From positions 372,001 to 436,000 of the forward strand of contig CAWATZ010000007.1 of the NCBI GenBank assembly GCA_963784995.1: a stretch of 64,000 nt of DNA. The letters are read 5' to 3'. The notes beneath the pieces are model-generated. The model made no database searches, was not told the DNA's origin, and saw only the letters and a list, made by a program, of their open reading frames with translations. The position numbers were made by a program, and so were the translations under genes. Below, piece after piece: positions 17,695 to 26,200 of this stretch; position 1 is the stretch's first letter, and each line of letters begins with the position of its first letter. Source of the stretch: CAWATZ01 sp963784995. Its GTDB lineage: Bacteria > Planctomycetota > Planctomycetia > Gemmatales > Gemmataceae.

Positions 17695-18111
17695 TCAGTC
17701 GGCCCAGTTCTCGATCTTCAAGCCGGGCACCTTGCCGAAGTCTTTCACGTTGCGGGTGACCAGTGTCGCCTTGTTGGCCAAGGCGATGCTGGCGATGAGC
17801 AGGTCACTCCGCCCGATCTTCTTCAGGCCCCGCACCCCACGCAGGCGGTCGAACTCCGCCGCGGCCGCCGCATCGAACGGGAGGACGTCGAAGGACGCCA
17901 GTTGTCCTTCGCTCTCCGCGAGGCGTTGCTGGGCCAGCAGCAGTTGCTCGCCGTCCGCTGCCTTCAGCACCGAGGCGAACCGCCCCTGGAGCACCTCGAT
18001 ACGCGTGACGACGGTCAGGACAACGTCCTCGGTCACCTGGGACCGCCGCTCGACCACCCGTGCGTTGCCGTGGAGCAGGTATGTGAGGGTGTCCGTGTCC
18101 AGTACGAACAT
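17695..18111 (-). CDS. PIN-domain toxin (VapC-like)
   Basis: 138 aa. Begins MFVLDTDTLTYLLHG, with the first acidic residues of the PIN active site; then VVTRIEVLQGRFASVLKA with the conserved Glu; and a C-terminal GRSDLLIASIALANKATLVT followed by RNVKDFGKVPGL. These are the four acidic positions of Mg-dependent PIN RNases of VapC toxins. Its ATG overlaps the stop of the upstream antitoxin by one base, and pglY starts 10 nt downstream, so the pair is embedded in the BREX operon. A longer upstream reading (to 18327) lies within the antitoxin gene and is rejected. Cleavage target unknown. Confidence 0.88.
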   Translation of the reverse strand: MFVLDTDTLTYLLHGNARVVERRSQVTEDVVLTVVTRIEVLQGRFASVLKAADGEQLLLAQQRLAESEGQLASFDVLPFDAAAAAEFDRLRGVRGLKKIGRSDLLIASIALANKATLVTRNVKDFGKVPGLKIENWAD

Positions 18112-18515
18112 CACTCCCGCTCCTCCTCGGCGGGCCGGTATCCGGCATAGGTGCCGTCGGGGCCCGGCTCCCTCCCCCGGCGACGCATGGCGTCCTCGAG
18201 GATCTCCATCGCGTCGGGGTCGTCTTTCCACACGCCGGCCAACGCCAGCTGAGCGGCCTTCCGCATCTCGGCGGTCGGCTGGCTGACGCTCAGCCACTGC
18301 TGGATGGCGGCCTTGAGAAACCGCCACTCCCCGCCCACCAACCGCCCCGGCAGACCCTGTGTTGAGGTCGCCGCGATCACGTCCTTCTCGGGCAGTCGCA
18401 GGTACGCGGCCGCCTCGGCAAGCGACAGGATCTCGCCAGGAGGGCCGTTCGTCGCAGCCGGCTGCGGCTCGGGTTGCGGTGTCGAGCCCGGTTTAGGCTT
18501 CGTCGTTCGCGGCAT
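18111..18515 (-). CDS. Antitoxin with excisionase-like HTH domain, partner of the PIN toxin
   Basis: 134 aa. After a Pro-rich basic N-terminus (MPRTTKPKPGSTPQPEPQPA) comes an excisionase/MerR-like HTH (LSLAEAAAYLRLPEKDVIAA, then LPGRLVGGEWRFLKAAIQQW), followed by an acidic C-terminal part typical of toxin-binding tails (DDPDAMEILEDAMRRRG). It starts 2 nt after the pglX stop, and its AAGGAGG ribosome site lies inside the pglX end. It overlaps the toxin start. By arrangement it is the cognate antitoxin and could autoregulate; no operator is visible inside the operon. Confidence 0.75.
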   Translation of the reverse strand: MPRTTKPKPGSTPQPEPQPAATNGPPGEILSLAEAAAYLRLPEKDVIAATSTQGLPGRLVGGEWRFLKAAIQQWLSVSQPTAEMRKAAQLALAGVWKDDPDAMEILEDAMRRRGREPGPDGTYAGYRPAEEERE

Positions 18516-19347
18516 GGTTATTCCTCCTTCGTCTTTTGCGTCTTCGTGGCTTTGCGTGAGGTTTTCCGAGCGGGCGGTTGCCAGGCCCGTACCTCTTCAA
18601 TTGTACGCCCCATCTGCCGGGCCTCGTCCTGCACGAAGCCCTCGTAGTAGTCGCCCATCGCCACGCCATAATCGGCATCGTACTCGTTATGCCACTGCTT
18701 CAGCCACGGCAGCAGTTCGGCCAGGCAGGCCAGCAGCGGCACCAGCCGCGGGTCGTCGCGGCCGCCCTCCTGCTCCTGGACGCGGACGTAGTGGGCAGCG
18801 ATGGCCTTCGCCAGTTGCAGGTGGTCGTAGCCGGCCCAGGCGATCAGCGGCAGGCCGTCAGCCCCCTCGCAGTGCGGGAAGATCACCCACCGTTCCTTGG
18901 GTACGTCCAGGCCACCGCGGAGACGCCAGTAGTCGCCCTTCTGGAAGTCTGCTGATTTGTACTTCGGCGGCGGCGGGATCGGGCCGACCTTCTCCTTCTT
19001 GAGTACGTCGGCCTGGGCCTTGTTGAGGGGCGACTTGCCATCGTCGCTGGAGGCGGTCCAGCCGCCGTCGTTGACGCCGAGGCCCTGTTTCGTGGCACGG
19101 GCATCGATGGCATCTTCCTCGCGTTGCAGTTCCCAGGTGCGTTCCCAGGCCCGCCGCTTGTCCAGCCCGGTGGGCTTGTAGCGGAGGACGGGCAGCAGGG
19201 GGACGCTCTCGGCCTCGACCAGTTCGGTGACCAGCTTGACCACGTCGAAATCGGGCCGACCGCGGTACAGTTCGGCCACGGTATGGAAGGCTTGGTCCCG
19301 GCCGGCGATGTCTGCTAACTTGGCTGTCGAGAGCAGGGAAACCTCTT

Positions 19348-19422
19348 CGTGGTGGCAAGTTTCCAACTTGCCGATTGGCCCTGACGCGGAGAAATCGGCA
19401 AGTTGGGAAACTTGCCGCCACG
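19348..19422. repeat. REP palindrome pair inside the pglX C-terminal region
   Basis: REP core GGCAAGTTTCCAACTTGCC, a spacer of about 25 nt, then the inverted copy with one extra G (AAGTTGGGAAACTTGCC). In the pglX frame it adds RQVSQLADFSASGPIGKLE and TCHHEE, sequence foreign to the family. Confidence 0.8.
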
Positions 19423-19728
19423 AGGCGTTCATGCGGCCGTCGAGGTCACAGTAGGACTCCAGGCGGTCGAGGAGCCAGGCGTGCAGTGCGTCGGTGACCT
19501 TGTCCTCCCAGGCGGTGTCGTTCCAACGTCGCTTGTACTCGGGCTGCTCGATGAGGGCGATGTTGGGGTTGCTCTCGATGACGGCGATGCGGCGGAGGGT
19601 GAGCGGATCGTCCGTCTCGGTCGTGGGCGTCGAGCCGTGGCGGGCGAACCACGTCGTTTGCAGTCCCTCGTCACGCATCTTGCGGGCGAGGACGATCTCG
19701 AAGGCCCGATGGCCGAGTTCCATGTGGG

Positions 19729-19747
19729 GGCAAGTTTCCAACTTGCC
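19729..19747. repeat. Single REP core inside pglX
   Basis: One 19-nt REP core GGCAAGTTTCCAACTTGCC, read in pglX as GKLETCPH. Confidence 0.75.
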
Positions 19748-21382
19748 CAAGCACTCCTCGTCGTTGAGCAGGCCGTAGAGGCGGTAGCACTGCCAGTCGA
19801 GGTCTTCTTGCAGGGCGATCATGCGGCCGCGTATCCGGCAGTACGCGGCGTGGGCGTCGGCGAGGTCTTTCCGTAGCACAGGCGTCCCGCCTGTGAGCTT
19901 CACAGCCGAGACGGCTGTGCTACGGGCGAGGACGCGGGTCGGGGTCTGCTCGGCGAGGTCGCGGGCCAAGGCGTCGAGTTGCACGGGCGAGGGCAAGAGG
20001 GCGATCGGAGGGGAGAGGGAACAGACCCAAGCCTGTCCCTGCAAACTCGTGATGCTTCTCCCAGCCTCTCATCGTAGACACCGCGACCAATCCCACTGCT
20101 GCCCTTGGTGGACGACACCTGCTTCAGCCAGAAGCATGCGGTCGAGCTATTCAGGAGACCGAGCAGAGCGAGATGCTCTTCGCGGGTGATGTCATCGGCC
20201 ATTTGATTACAGGCGCATGGCTGATTTGCAACAAGCGTGCCTCGACGATCCAGCACGAAGTGGTTATGAGTCGCGACGAAGGCGAAAGCAAGCAGTCGGG
20301 GAGCTCTGGCCCTCTCCTTTGTCCATGTAACGGTATTCGTACCACTTAAGCCCAGCCTCTTCAGCGGGTTTTGATGCCGAACATCAGCCGTTGTTTCAGT
20401 CCTGCCCGAAAGATCCAGAACGTGTTTGCCGAAATCTGGCACTTCGTTATAGAGGCAGAGCGAGCATACCACTATCATAAGGGTTAGCTATATCCTCAGT
20501 CGAGTACCATATCCAATCTACGAACAGATTCCCCAGTGATTACGGCCGAGTCGAGATCCGCCTTCTCTTCCAGTAATCTGGTGGCCGCAACAAAAACTTC
20601 ATCGAGCATTGTCATGGCCATTGGCCCGACAGCTTGCGTGGCCTCCGCAAGCGTTGTCTCGGCTGCGTCATCCAGCAGCTCCTTCAATTCTGCCGCCCCG
20701 CCGCCGCCGATGCTCCACGGGTGCCTATGGAAATTCTCTCGCGGCGAATCCGTCACGCTCACGAACAGGCTCTGCGACCCAGGCAGATCGATCTGCTCCA
20801 CGATGGCCGTCCACACCTGCCCGCGGGCCGGATCATCAGGCGTCGTCGGCTCGCCGCGAATCCCCATCACCGTGCGAATGGGTATCTGCCGCCACGGACC
20901 GACGTTTCCGCCCGAAGAGGATCACCGTGGGCGTCCCGTGACCGGGGATGTAGGCCCCGCTGGTGTCGATGACGTGCGTCAGGTCGATGGTCGGGAAGAA
21001 CTCCTGGATCAGCTTCTTCCCGAACTCCCGCTTCATGAACGAATTGGCCGTGATCTGCCCGGTGAATCCGCCCTCGCATGCCAGGTCGAAGATCCGCTGC
21101 ATGAACGGCACCGCCAGCGAGTATTTCATGTGGCAGGCGGAGTACCGCTCTCGGTACTTCTCGTTCAGCCCACGATCCTTCGGCGTGATGTACGGCGGGT
21201 TGGCGACCACGGCATGATAGATCCCAGGCCGCAGCAGCCGTTCCAGTTCCTCGGCGTCCTCGGGCTGGTAGTGGTGGTCCAGCGTGGCGAAGCCGAGCGA
21301 GCCCTGCACCGCCTTGGTGCTGCCGTGCAGCAGCGAGTCGCCGCAGGCCAGGTTCAGGCGGAAAGCCGGGAAGTCCGCCAGC

Positions 21383-21442
21383 CGTGGTGGCAAGTTTCCA
21401 ACTTGCCCAGGCGAATCGGCAAGTTGGAAACTTGCCGCCACG
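21383..21442. repeat. REP palindrome pair inside the pglX methyltransferase domain
   Basis: Head-to-head REP copies separated by about 10 nt. They insert AASFQLADSPGQVGNLPPR between the DLNPYA motif and the NPPY motif of the methyltransferase. Confidence 0.82.
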
Positions 21443-22326
21443 GCAGCCAGCAGCAGGCGGAAGCGAGTGATGGCGACCGCGTAGGGGTTGAGGTCCACGC
21501 CGTGGATGGCGTCCAGGGCCCGCTGCACCAGACTCGCGTCGGGGCGTGGCCGGCTCTCGCCGTGTCCAGTGGTCCAGCAGTCGCCCGAACGCCCCCAGCA
21601 GGAAGTGGCCGCTGCCGCAGGCCGGGTCGATGAGCCGGACCTTCTCCATCCCGAACTCCGCGATGGCCGGCTCCAGGGTGCGTTCGAGGATGAACTCCTC
21701 GACGAAGACGGGCGTCTGCAACAGGGCGTACTTCTTGCGGGCCGCCTCGGACAGATCCTGGTAGAGGTCGCCCAGGAAGCGGCTGTCGAGCGACGGGTCG
21801 GTGAAGTCGTGGACGAGGTGCCCGCTGCCGGCGTCTATCCGCTGGAAGAAGGGCAAAATCAGATCCTTGGCCGCGTCCGGCGAGAGCCAGTTCGGGATCG
21901 CCCGGATCGGGTTGTGCTCGCCGAACAGGTCGCGGGTGCCGGGCCGCTTCGCCAACTCGTCGAAGATCGCCAGCAGGTACTCGCGGTCGGTGTCGTGCGG
22001 ATGACTGCGGAAGAACAGCTCGTGCTCGTCGCGTGCCCGGTTCAGCCGCTCGCCGGGGCCGGCCAGCCTCGGCGGATCGACGAGGCGGTTGTCCTCCAGG
22101 AAGCGCACGAAGACGCAGGACAGCACCCAGGCGACGGCTTGCTGGGTGATGGCATCGGCTCGCCACTCCTCCAGCGTCTGGCCGGTGCGGCCGGCGTCCT
22201 TGGCCCGCCGGTACTCGGTCTCGACGGTCCGGCCTACGTCCGGCATGTCGTCGCAGCGGGCACGCAGGTCCTTCTCCAGTTTGGCGACGAGCTTCTGGGC
22301 GTCGGCCAGGAACGCGACACGGTCGA

Positions 22327-23076
22327 TCATGGGCGGACCTCCGTTTCGTGGTGGCAAGTTTCCAACTTGCCTTCTGCCTTCGACAAGTTGGAAACTTGTC
22401 GCCACAGCGGCTCGCCAAACTCCCGGCTGAGGACTTTTCTGTCGTGGGCAGACGAAAATGGCCACAACTCAGCAGAAGACACCAGGCTGGCCTTCACCGG
22501 GTTGTTCTCGATGTAGTGGATGATGCGTTCGAGTTCGTCCACGTCTCGAATCCAGTGATCGTAGGACTCATGCTGCCAGAACGTCCCTTGCCGACCCAGG
22601 ACGCGATTGCACTCAAGAGCCGTAAAGCGGTTGATGCTGTGAATGATCTCTTCACGAGGCGTTCGTTTGGATTCCTTCCGTTCAGCAATCCATCGCTCAC
22701 ACGGCTGGAACACCCAATGGTAATGGCTGGGCATGACGACAAATGCCAGCAAGTCGTAACGCTGAGCTGCGAAGTGATAGAGAGCATCGACAACGATGCG
22801 GGCCAACTGCGGATCCTCCAGGTGGCGGCAAGCCGGTTCCTGATCCAGCCAGCAGTCGGTTCTCGCAAACGCCAGTTTCCAGCGATCCTCAGCCCACTGC
22901 TGCTCGGTCTTACTCTGGGGACGAGGCCTCCGCTGTAACTCGGTCCGGTAGTTGTCGAGGTCGAGCAACCCCTGGGCAGGAATGCTCCCTTCCAGGCAAG
23001 TTGTGAGGAAATAGGCCGCCCCAGGCATGTCCCAGTGTGGTAAGTTTCGTCGTCGAATCACTTCGGTTGGATTCAT
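22327..23076 (-). CDS. REP-associated tyrosine transposase (RAYT, Y1_Tnp / transposase_17)
   Basis: 249 aa from ATG at 23076 (GAGGAGAAGCGAA before it). Y1-transposase signatures: MPGAAYFLTTCLEGSIPAQG at the N-terminus; HUH motif in FVVMPSHYHWVFQP; catalytic-Tyr region FWQHESYDHWIRDVDELERI; C-terminal IHYIENNPVKASLVSSAELW. RAYTs are single-copy domesticated relatives of IS200/IS605 transposases that mobilise REP palindromes. REP copies lie immediately on both sides (22347-22405, 23089-23112 and more at 23149-23295). The C-terminus itself reads through a REP (RQVSNLSKAEGKLETCHHE), and its stop overlaps the pglX start as ATGA. It sits between pglW and pglX, where BREX loci have no such gene. Confidence 0.9.
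   Translation of the reverse strand: MNPTEVIRRRNLPHWDMPGAAYFLTTCLEGSIPAQGLLDLDNYRTELQRRPRPQSKTEQQWAEDRWKLAFARTDCWLDQEPACRHLEDPQLARIVVDALYHFAAQRYDLLAFVVMPSHYHWVFQPCERWIAERKESKRTPREEIIHSINRFTALECNRVLGRQGTFWQHESYDHWIRDVDELERIIHYIENNPVKASLVSSAELWPFSSAHDRKVLSREFGEPLWRQVSNLSKAEGKLETCHHETEVRP
22347..22405. repeat. REP palindrome pair at the 3' end of the RAYT gene
   Basis: Inverted REP copies (second copy slightly diverged, GACAAGTTGGAAACTTGTC) lying within the last codons of the RAYT and 17 nt upstream of the pglX start codon. Confidence 0.82.
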
Positions 23077-23088
23077 TTCGCTTCTCCT

Positions 23089-23112
23089 CGTGGTGGCAAG
23101 TTTCCAACTTGC
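23089..23112. repeat. REP copy just upstream of the RAYT start
   Basis: One REP (CGTGGTGGCAAGTTTCCAAC continuing to the core end), 13 nt upstream of the RAYT ATG, in the typical RAYT-flanking position. Confidence 0.75.
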
Positions 23113-23148
23113 CCTTTTCTCGACTCGCGGTCTGACTCGAAGATCATC

Positions 23149-23232
23149 GTTCCACCAGGGTAGACGGGCAAGTTGGAAACTTGCCACCACGTTCCACCAG
23201 GGTAGACGGGCAAGTTGGAAACTTGCCACCAC
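23149..23232. repeat. Two perfect 42-bp tandem repeats carrying REPs
   Basis: Units 23149-23190 and 23191-23232 are identical: a 17-nt leader GTTCCACCAGGGTAGAC followed by a REP core and CACCAC. A third, partial relative with the same leader end (GTAGACGGGCAAG) lies at 23264-23295 and forms the 3' end of pglW. Confidence 0.85.
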
Positions 23233-23247
23233 GATACACTGCGCCGC

Positions 23248-26200
23248 TCATCCCTGTCCTGGCGTAGACGGGCAAGTTGGAAACTTGCCACCACGATGGA
23301 CATTCGCGATCCAGCTCTCTGGCACACTCACTCTCTGAGCCGGGCTCAAGAGGGGTACGGCCTTGCCATCGATCTGGGGCTGCTGTCCCGGCAGGAGCAA
23401 CCACAGCCCGGCCGGGCCGCCCGGCCTGCCGACGCGATCCCGCAGGCGTTCGAGCAGATCGAGTTTGTCGTAGCGGGCCAGCAGGCCGGCGTGAACCAGC
23501 AACACGGTCGGGCCAGCCGCACAAAGCTGCTCCTCGACCTTCGGCAAGGCCCGATTGACCAGCATCAGAAGCTTGCTCCAGTCGCCGTTGGCGGGCGTGG
23601 CGTCCGCCCGCAAGACCAGAGACCAATCGACGCGGGCTCGTTTCGCGGTGTCGCGGAGAGAGTCAATGATCACGCGGTCGCCATCAACGGCCCGGAGCGA
23701 GAAGCGGCCCTCCAGTTCCCGCCGGGCCTGCTCGAAGGACCGAGGCGGGACCATCAAGGTGAGGAACGCCCCACCCTTCAGCGACCGCCGCAGCTTCTCC
23801 TCGAACTGGCGGGCGTCGGCCTCCTCGGGGGAGATCGGCTCGCGGGGGTCGCGGCCGGGGGCAGTGGGGAGCCGCGGCGGTGGCCAACTGGCTGAACTGA
23901 TGGAGATGCTGTCACGGACGACGGTGACGTAGCCGCCCCGGCCGTCGAGGGCGTCCGGGTTCCAGGCCAGCTCCAGGCCCGCTGAGGCCAGCATCTCATC
24001 GAGCCGGGGGCGCTCGGGCAATGGCTCGGCCTCGGGATACCGTCCGGCCACGCGGTCGCGGACCTGCTCGGCCGACAGCACCCGCACGCCACCCAACGCA
24101 CCCCGTGCCAGCCGAAGGGCACGCAACGCCTCCATGCCGCGCGGGTAGATCTCCTGCCGGCTGGAGACGGCGGCCCCGCACGAAGCCGCAGCGGCCAGGC
24201 GGAGCAGGCGGCCGTCGGTCAGCGGCTCAAACCCGATGGGGGCGGGCACTTCCCGCAGCACCTGCAAGGCACGCAAGGGCGGGGCCAGCGGGTCCTCGCG
24301 GGCAAGCTCGTCGGCCTTGTCACCCAGGCGGGCGGCGTGGTCGGCCAGGGCGGGATGGATTGCGACCAGCGTTCGCGTGTCATCGCGGCGGACGAGATAG
24401 CGGGGTTCGGCCATCGTGCGCTCGACCTCGACGGCTGCCCTTGCGGCCGCCTGGCCCAGGCGGAACCGCTGTGGCCCCTCCAGCACCGAGCCGCGGGCAG
24501 CCAGGATGGCCTCGCCCAGCTCCTGGGCGGTCATCACGCCACCTGCCGTCGCCAGAAGCCCGGCAATGTCCCCGCGCAGCGGCGTCAGGGCTTTGTCGCG
24601 GCTCCAGCGCTCTACGACCTTGCCAACGACCTGGCCGACGCGGGCCCGGCTGACCGCCAGGAAGCGAGCGACCTCGGCCTGGCCGGGCCAGATGCAGGGC
24701 AGTGCTTCCTCCAGCCCAAGCAGCGCCGTGATGGTCTGTCGGGCCGTGTTGCCCTCTCGTGGGCTAACCCGCGTCAGCCGCTGGGCCAGCAAATCGACGC
24801 TGAGCCGCGCCAGATCGCCCGCCGACTGCTCCTCCACGTCCTCGACAGGCAAGGGGTCTGTGGGCGGGTTCCCGAGCCGCTCGCGCAGGATCTTGACCGC
24901 CGAGGCGATCTCCCGCCTTGTCTTGTTGCCCACGCCCCGCAGCCGAAGCAACCGCCGCATCTGCATGCCAAGCAGGTCTTCCACCGTCAGGACGTTGGCC
25001 CGGTCCAGGGCGTTGATCGCCCGCGTTCCCAGGCCCAGTTCGTGGATGGACGAGTCGAAGGTCGCCTCTGCCAGGCGCTGCCGGAGCTCGGCTTCGTCGA
25101 TCTCGAAGGCGGCATCGGGCGGCCCGAGGGACTTGAAGCACTCCCGCCACTCTTGCAACATGACCTCGGCGTTGTCGAAACGCTCCCCGGCGTTGCGCCG
25201 CAAGGCTTTAGTGAAGAATGGCACCAGCGTCTCCCGCAGGGCGGGATCGAACAGTTCCCCGTCCAGGGTTGCCTCGCACTCCAGCTGGGACGGCTCGCTG
25301 CGGCCATCACCCCACACAGGGAGGGTCCCGGTGGTCATCTCGAACAGCGTCACGGCGGCGGAGTACCGCTCGGCGTGGAGGTCCCAGCGTTTCCGCAGCG
25401 GCAGGAACGGGTCGAGGTAGGCTTTCGTGCCGGCCTCCACGTTCTCGGGCGGGGTGCGGGACAGGGAGAAGTCGAAGAGGACCAGGTGCAGCAGGTCACC
25501 ACGTCCCACCGGCCCAACGCCGACGTTGTCGGGCTTGATGTCGCGGTGCGAGATGCCCTGCTCCTCCAGGAACTTCACGACTTCGAGCAGATCCTCGCCG
25601 AACCGCTGGAGCAGATCGACATGCAACCGCCCCTCCTTGCGGAGTCGCTGACCGAGCGTCTCCGGGCCGGCCGACCGCAACAGCAGGCAGGTCTTGTCGC
25701 CCAGAGTCAGCGTCTCGACGTGCTCGACGACATGCTGGTGCCGTAACTTGCAGAGCACCTCGCCCTCGTCGCGAACCCGCCGGGCGTGGTCCTCCGAATT
25801 GGCCACCTTGAGAACGTACTCCTGCTCCTCGCGTTCAACCAGCAAGGCGACGGAGGTGGCCCCCTGGCCGAGCCGCTTCTTGACGGCGAAGCCGCCCGGC
25901 AGCTGGTCCCCCTTCTGGGCCGTGAGCGGGTCGGCGAGCAAATCGGCGGCCGGGGAGGTCAACTCATCCTCAACGCCGTCGAGATAGGCCAGGAACTCGG
26001 CCGCTGAGCCGATGCGGTCGGCCACGTTGGGGTTGGTGCTGAACTGTACCAAGTCCTGGAGGCTGCGGGCGGCCCCGTTGAGGACGTCGCTGATCCGCAG
26101 ACCACGGGAGACTCGTAACTTCTCGGCCAGTTCCAGTTGGTTGACCGCGGGCGGCATCCCCGCGAAGAGGAGGTAGGCCACGGCACCCAGGGAGAAGATG

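Larger units (their letters stand above)
18518..22330 (-). pseudogene. pglX: BREX type 2 adenine-specific DNA methyltransferase PglX, disrupted by several frameshifts
   Basis: ATG at 22330 follows GGAGG. Frame 1 carries the N-terminal region (RVAFLADAQKLVAKLEKDLR) and SAM motif DPACGSGHFLLGAFGRLLD, and is lost near 21540. Frame 2 (about 21540-20880) has GVDLNPYAVAITRF and catalytic VVANPPYITPKDRGLNEKY. Frame 3 continues to a stop at 20496. A fourth segment has LLAFAFVATHNHFVLDRRGT and LALLGLLNSSTACFWLKQVS. The last frame runs from about 20000 to the stop at 18518 and has the usual PglX C-terminus. At least three or four indels plus stops separate these. Three REP insertions lie inside the gene (21383-21442, 19729-19747, 19348-19422). 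In BREX, PglX methylates host DNA and is needed for exclusion, so this copy would be inactive unless the lesions are sequencing errors. Confidence 0.85.

Noticed and set aside
18111..18327. Longer PIN toxin from 18327
   Set aside because: The extension overlaps the antitoxin almost entirely and is Arg-rich shadow sequence; the PIN fold starts at MFVLDTD.
20496..20870. Independent small gene in the pglX region
   Set aside because: It continues the PglX sequence from the neighbouring frame and has no start context of its own; treated as one piece of the broken pglX.
23089..23295. CRISPR-like spacing of the GGCAAGTT repeats near pglW
   Set aside because: The repeated part includes the would-be spacers (exact 42-bp tandem units), and the elements flank a RAYT, so they are REPs.
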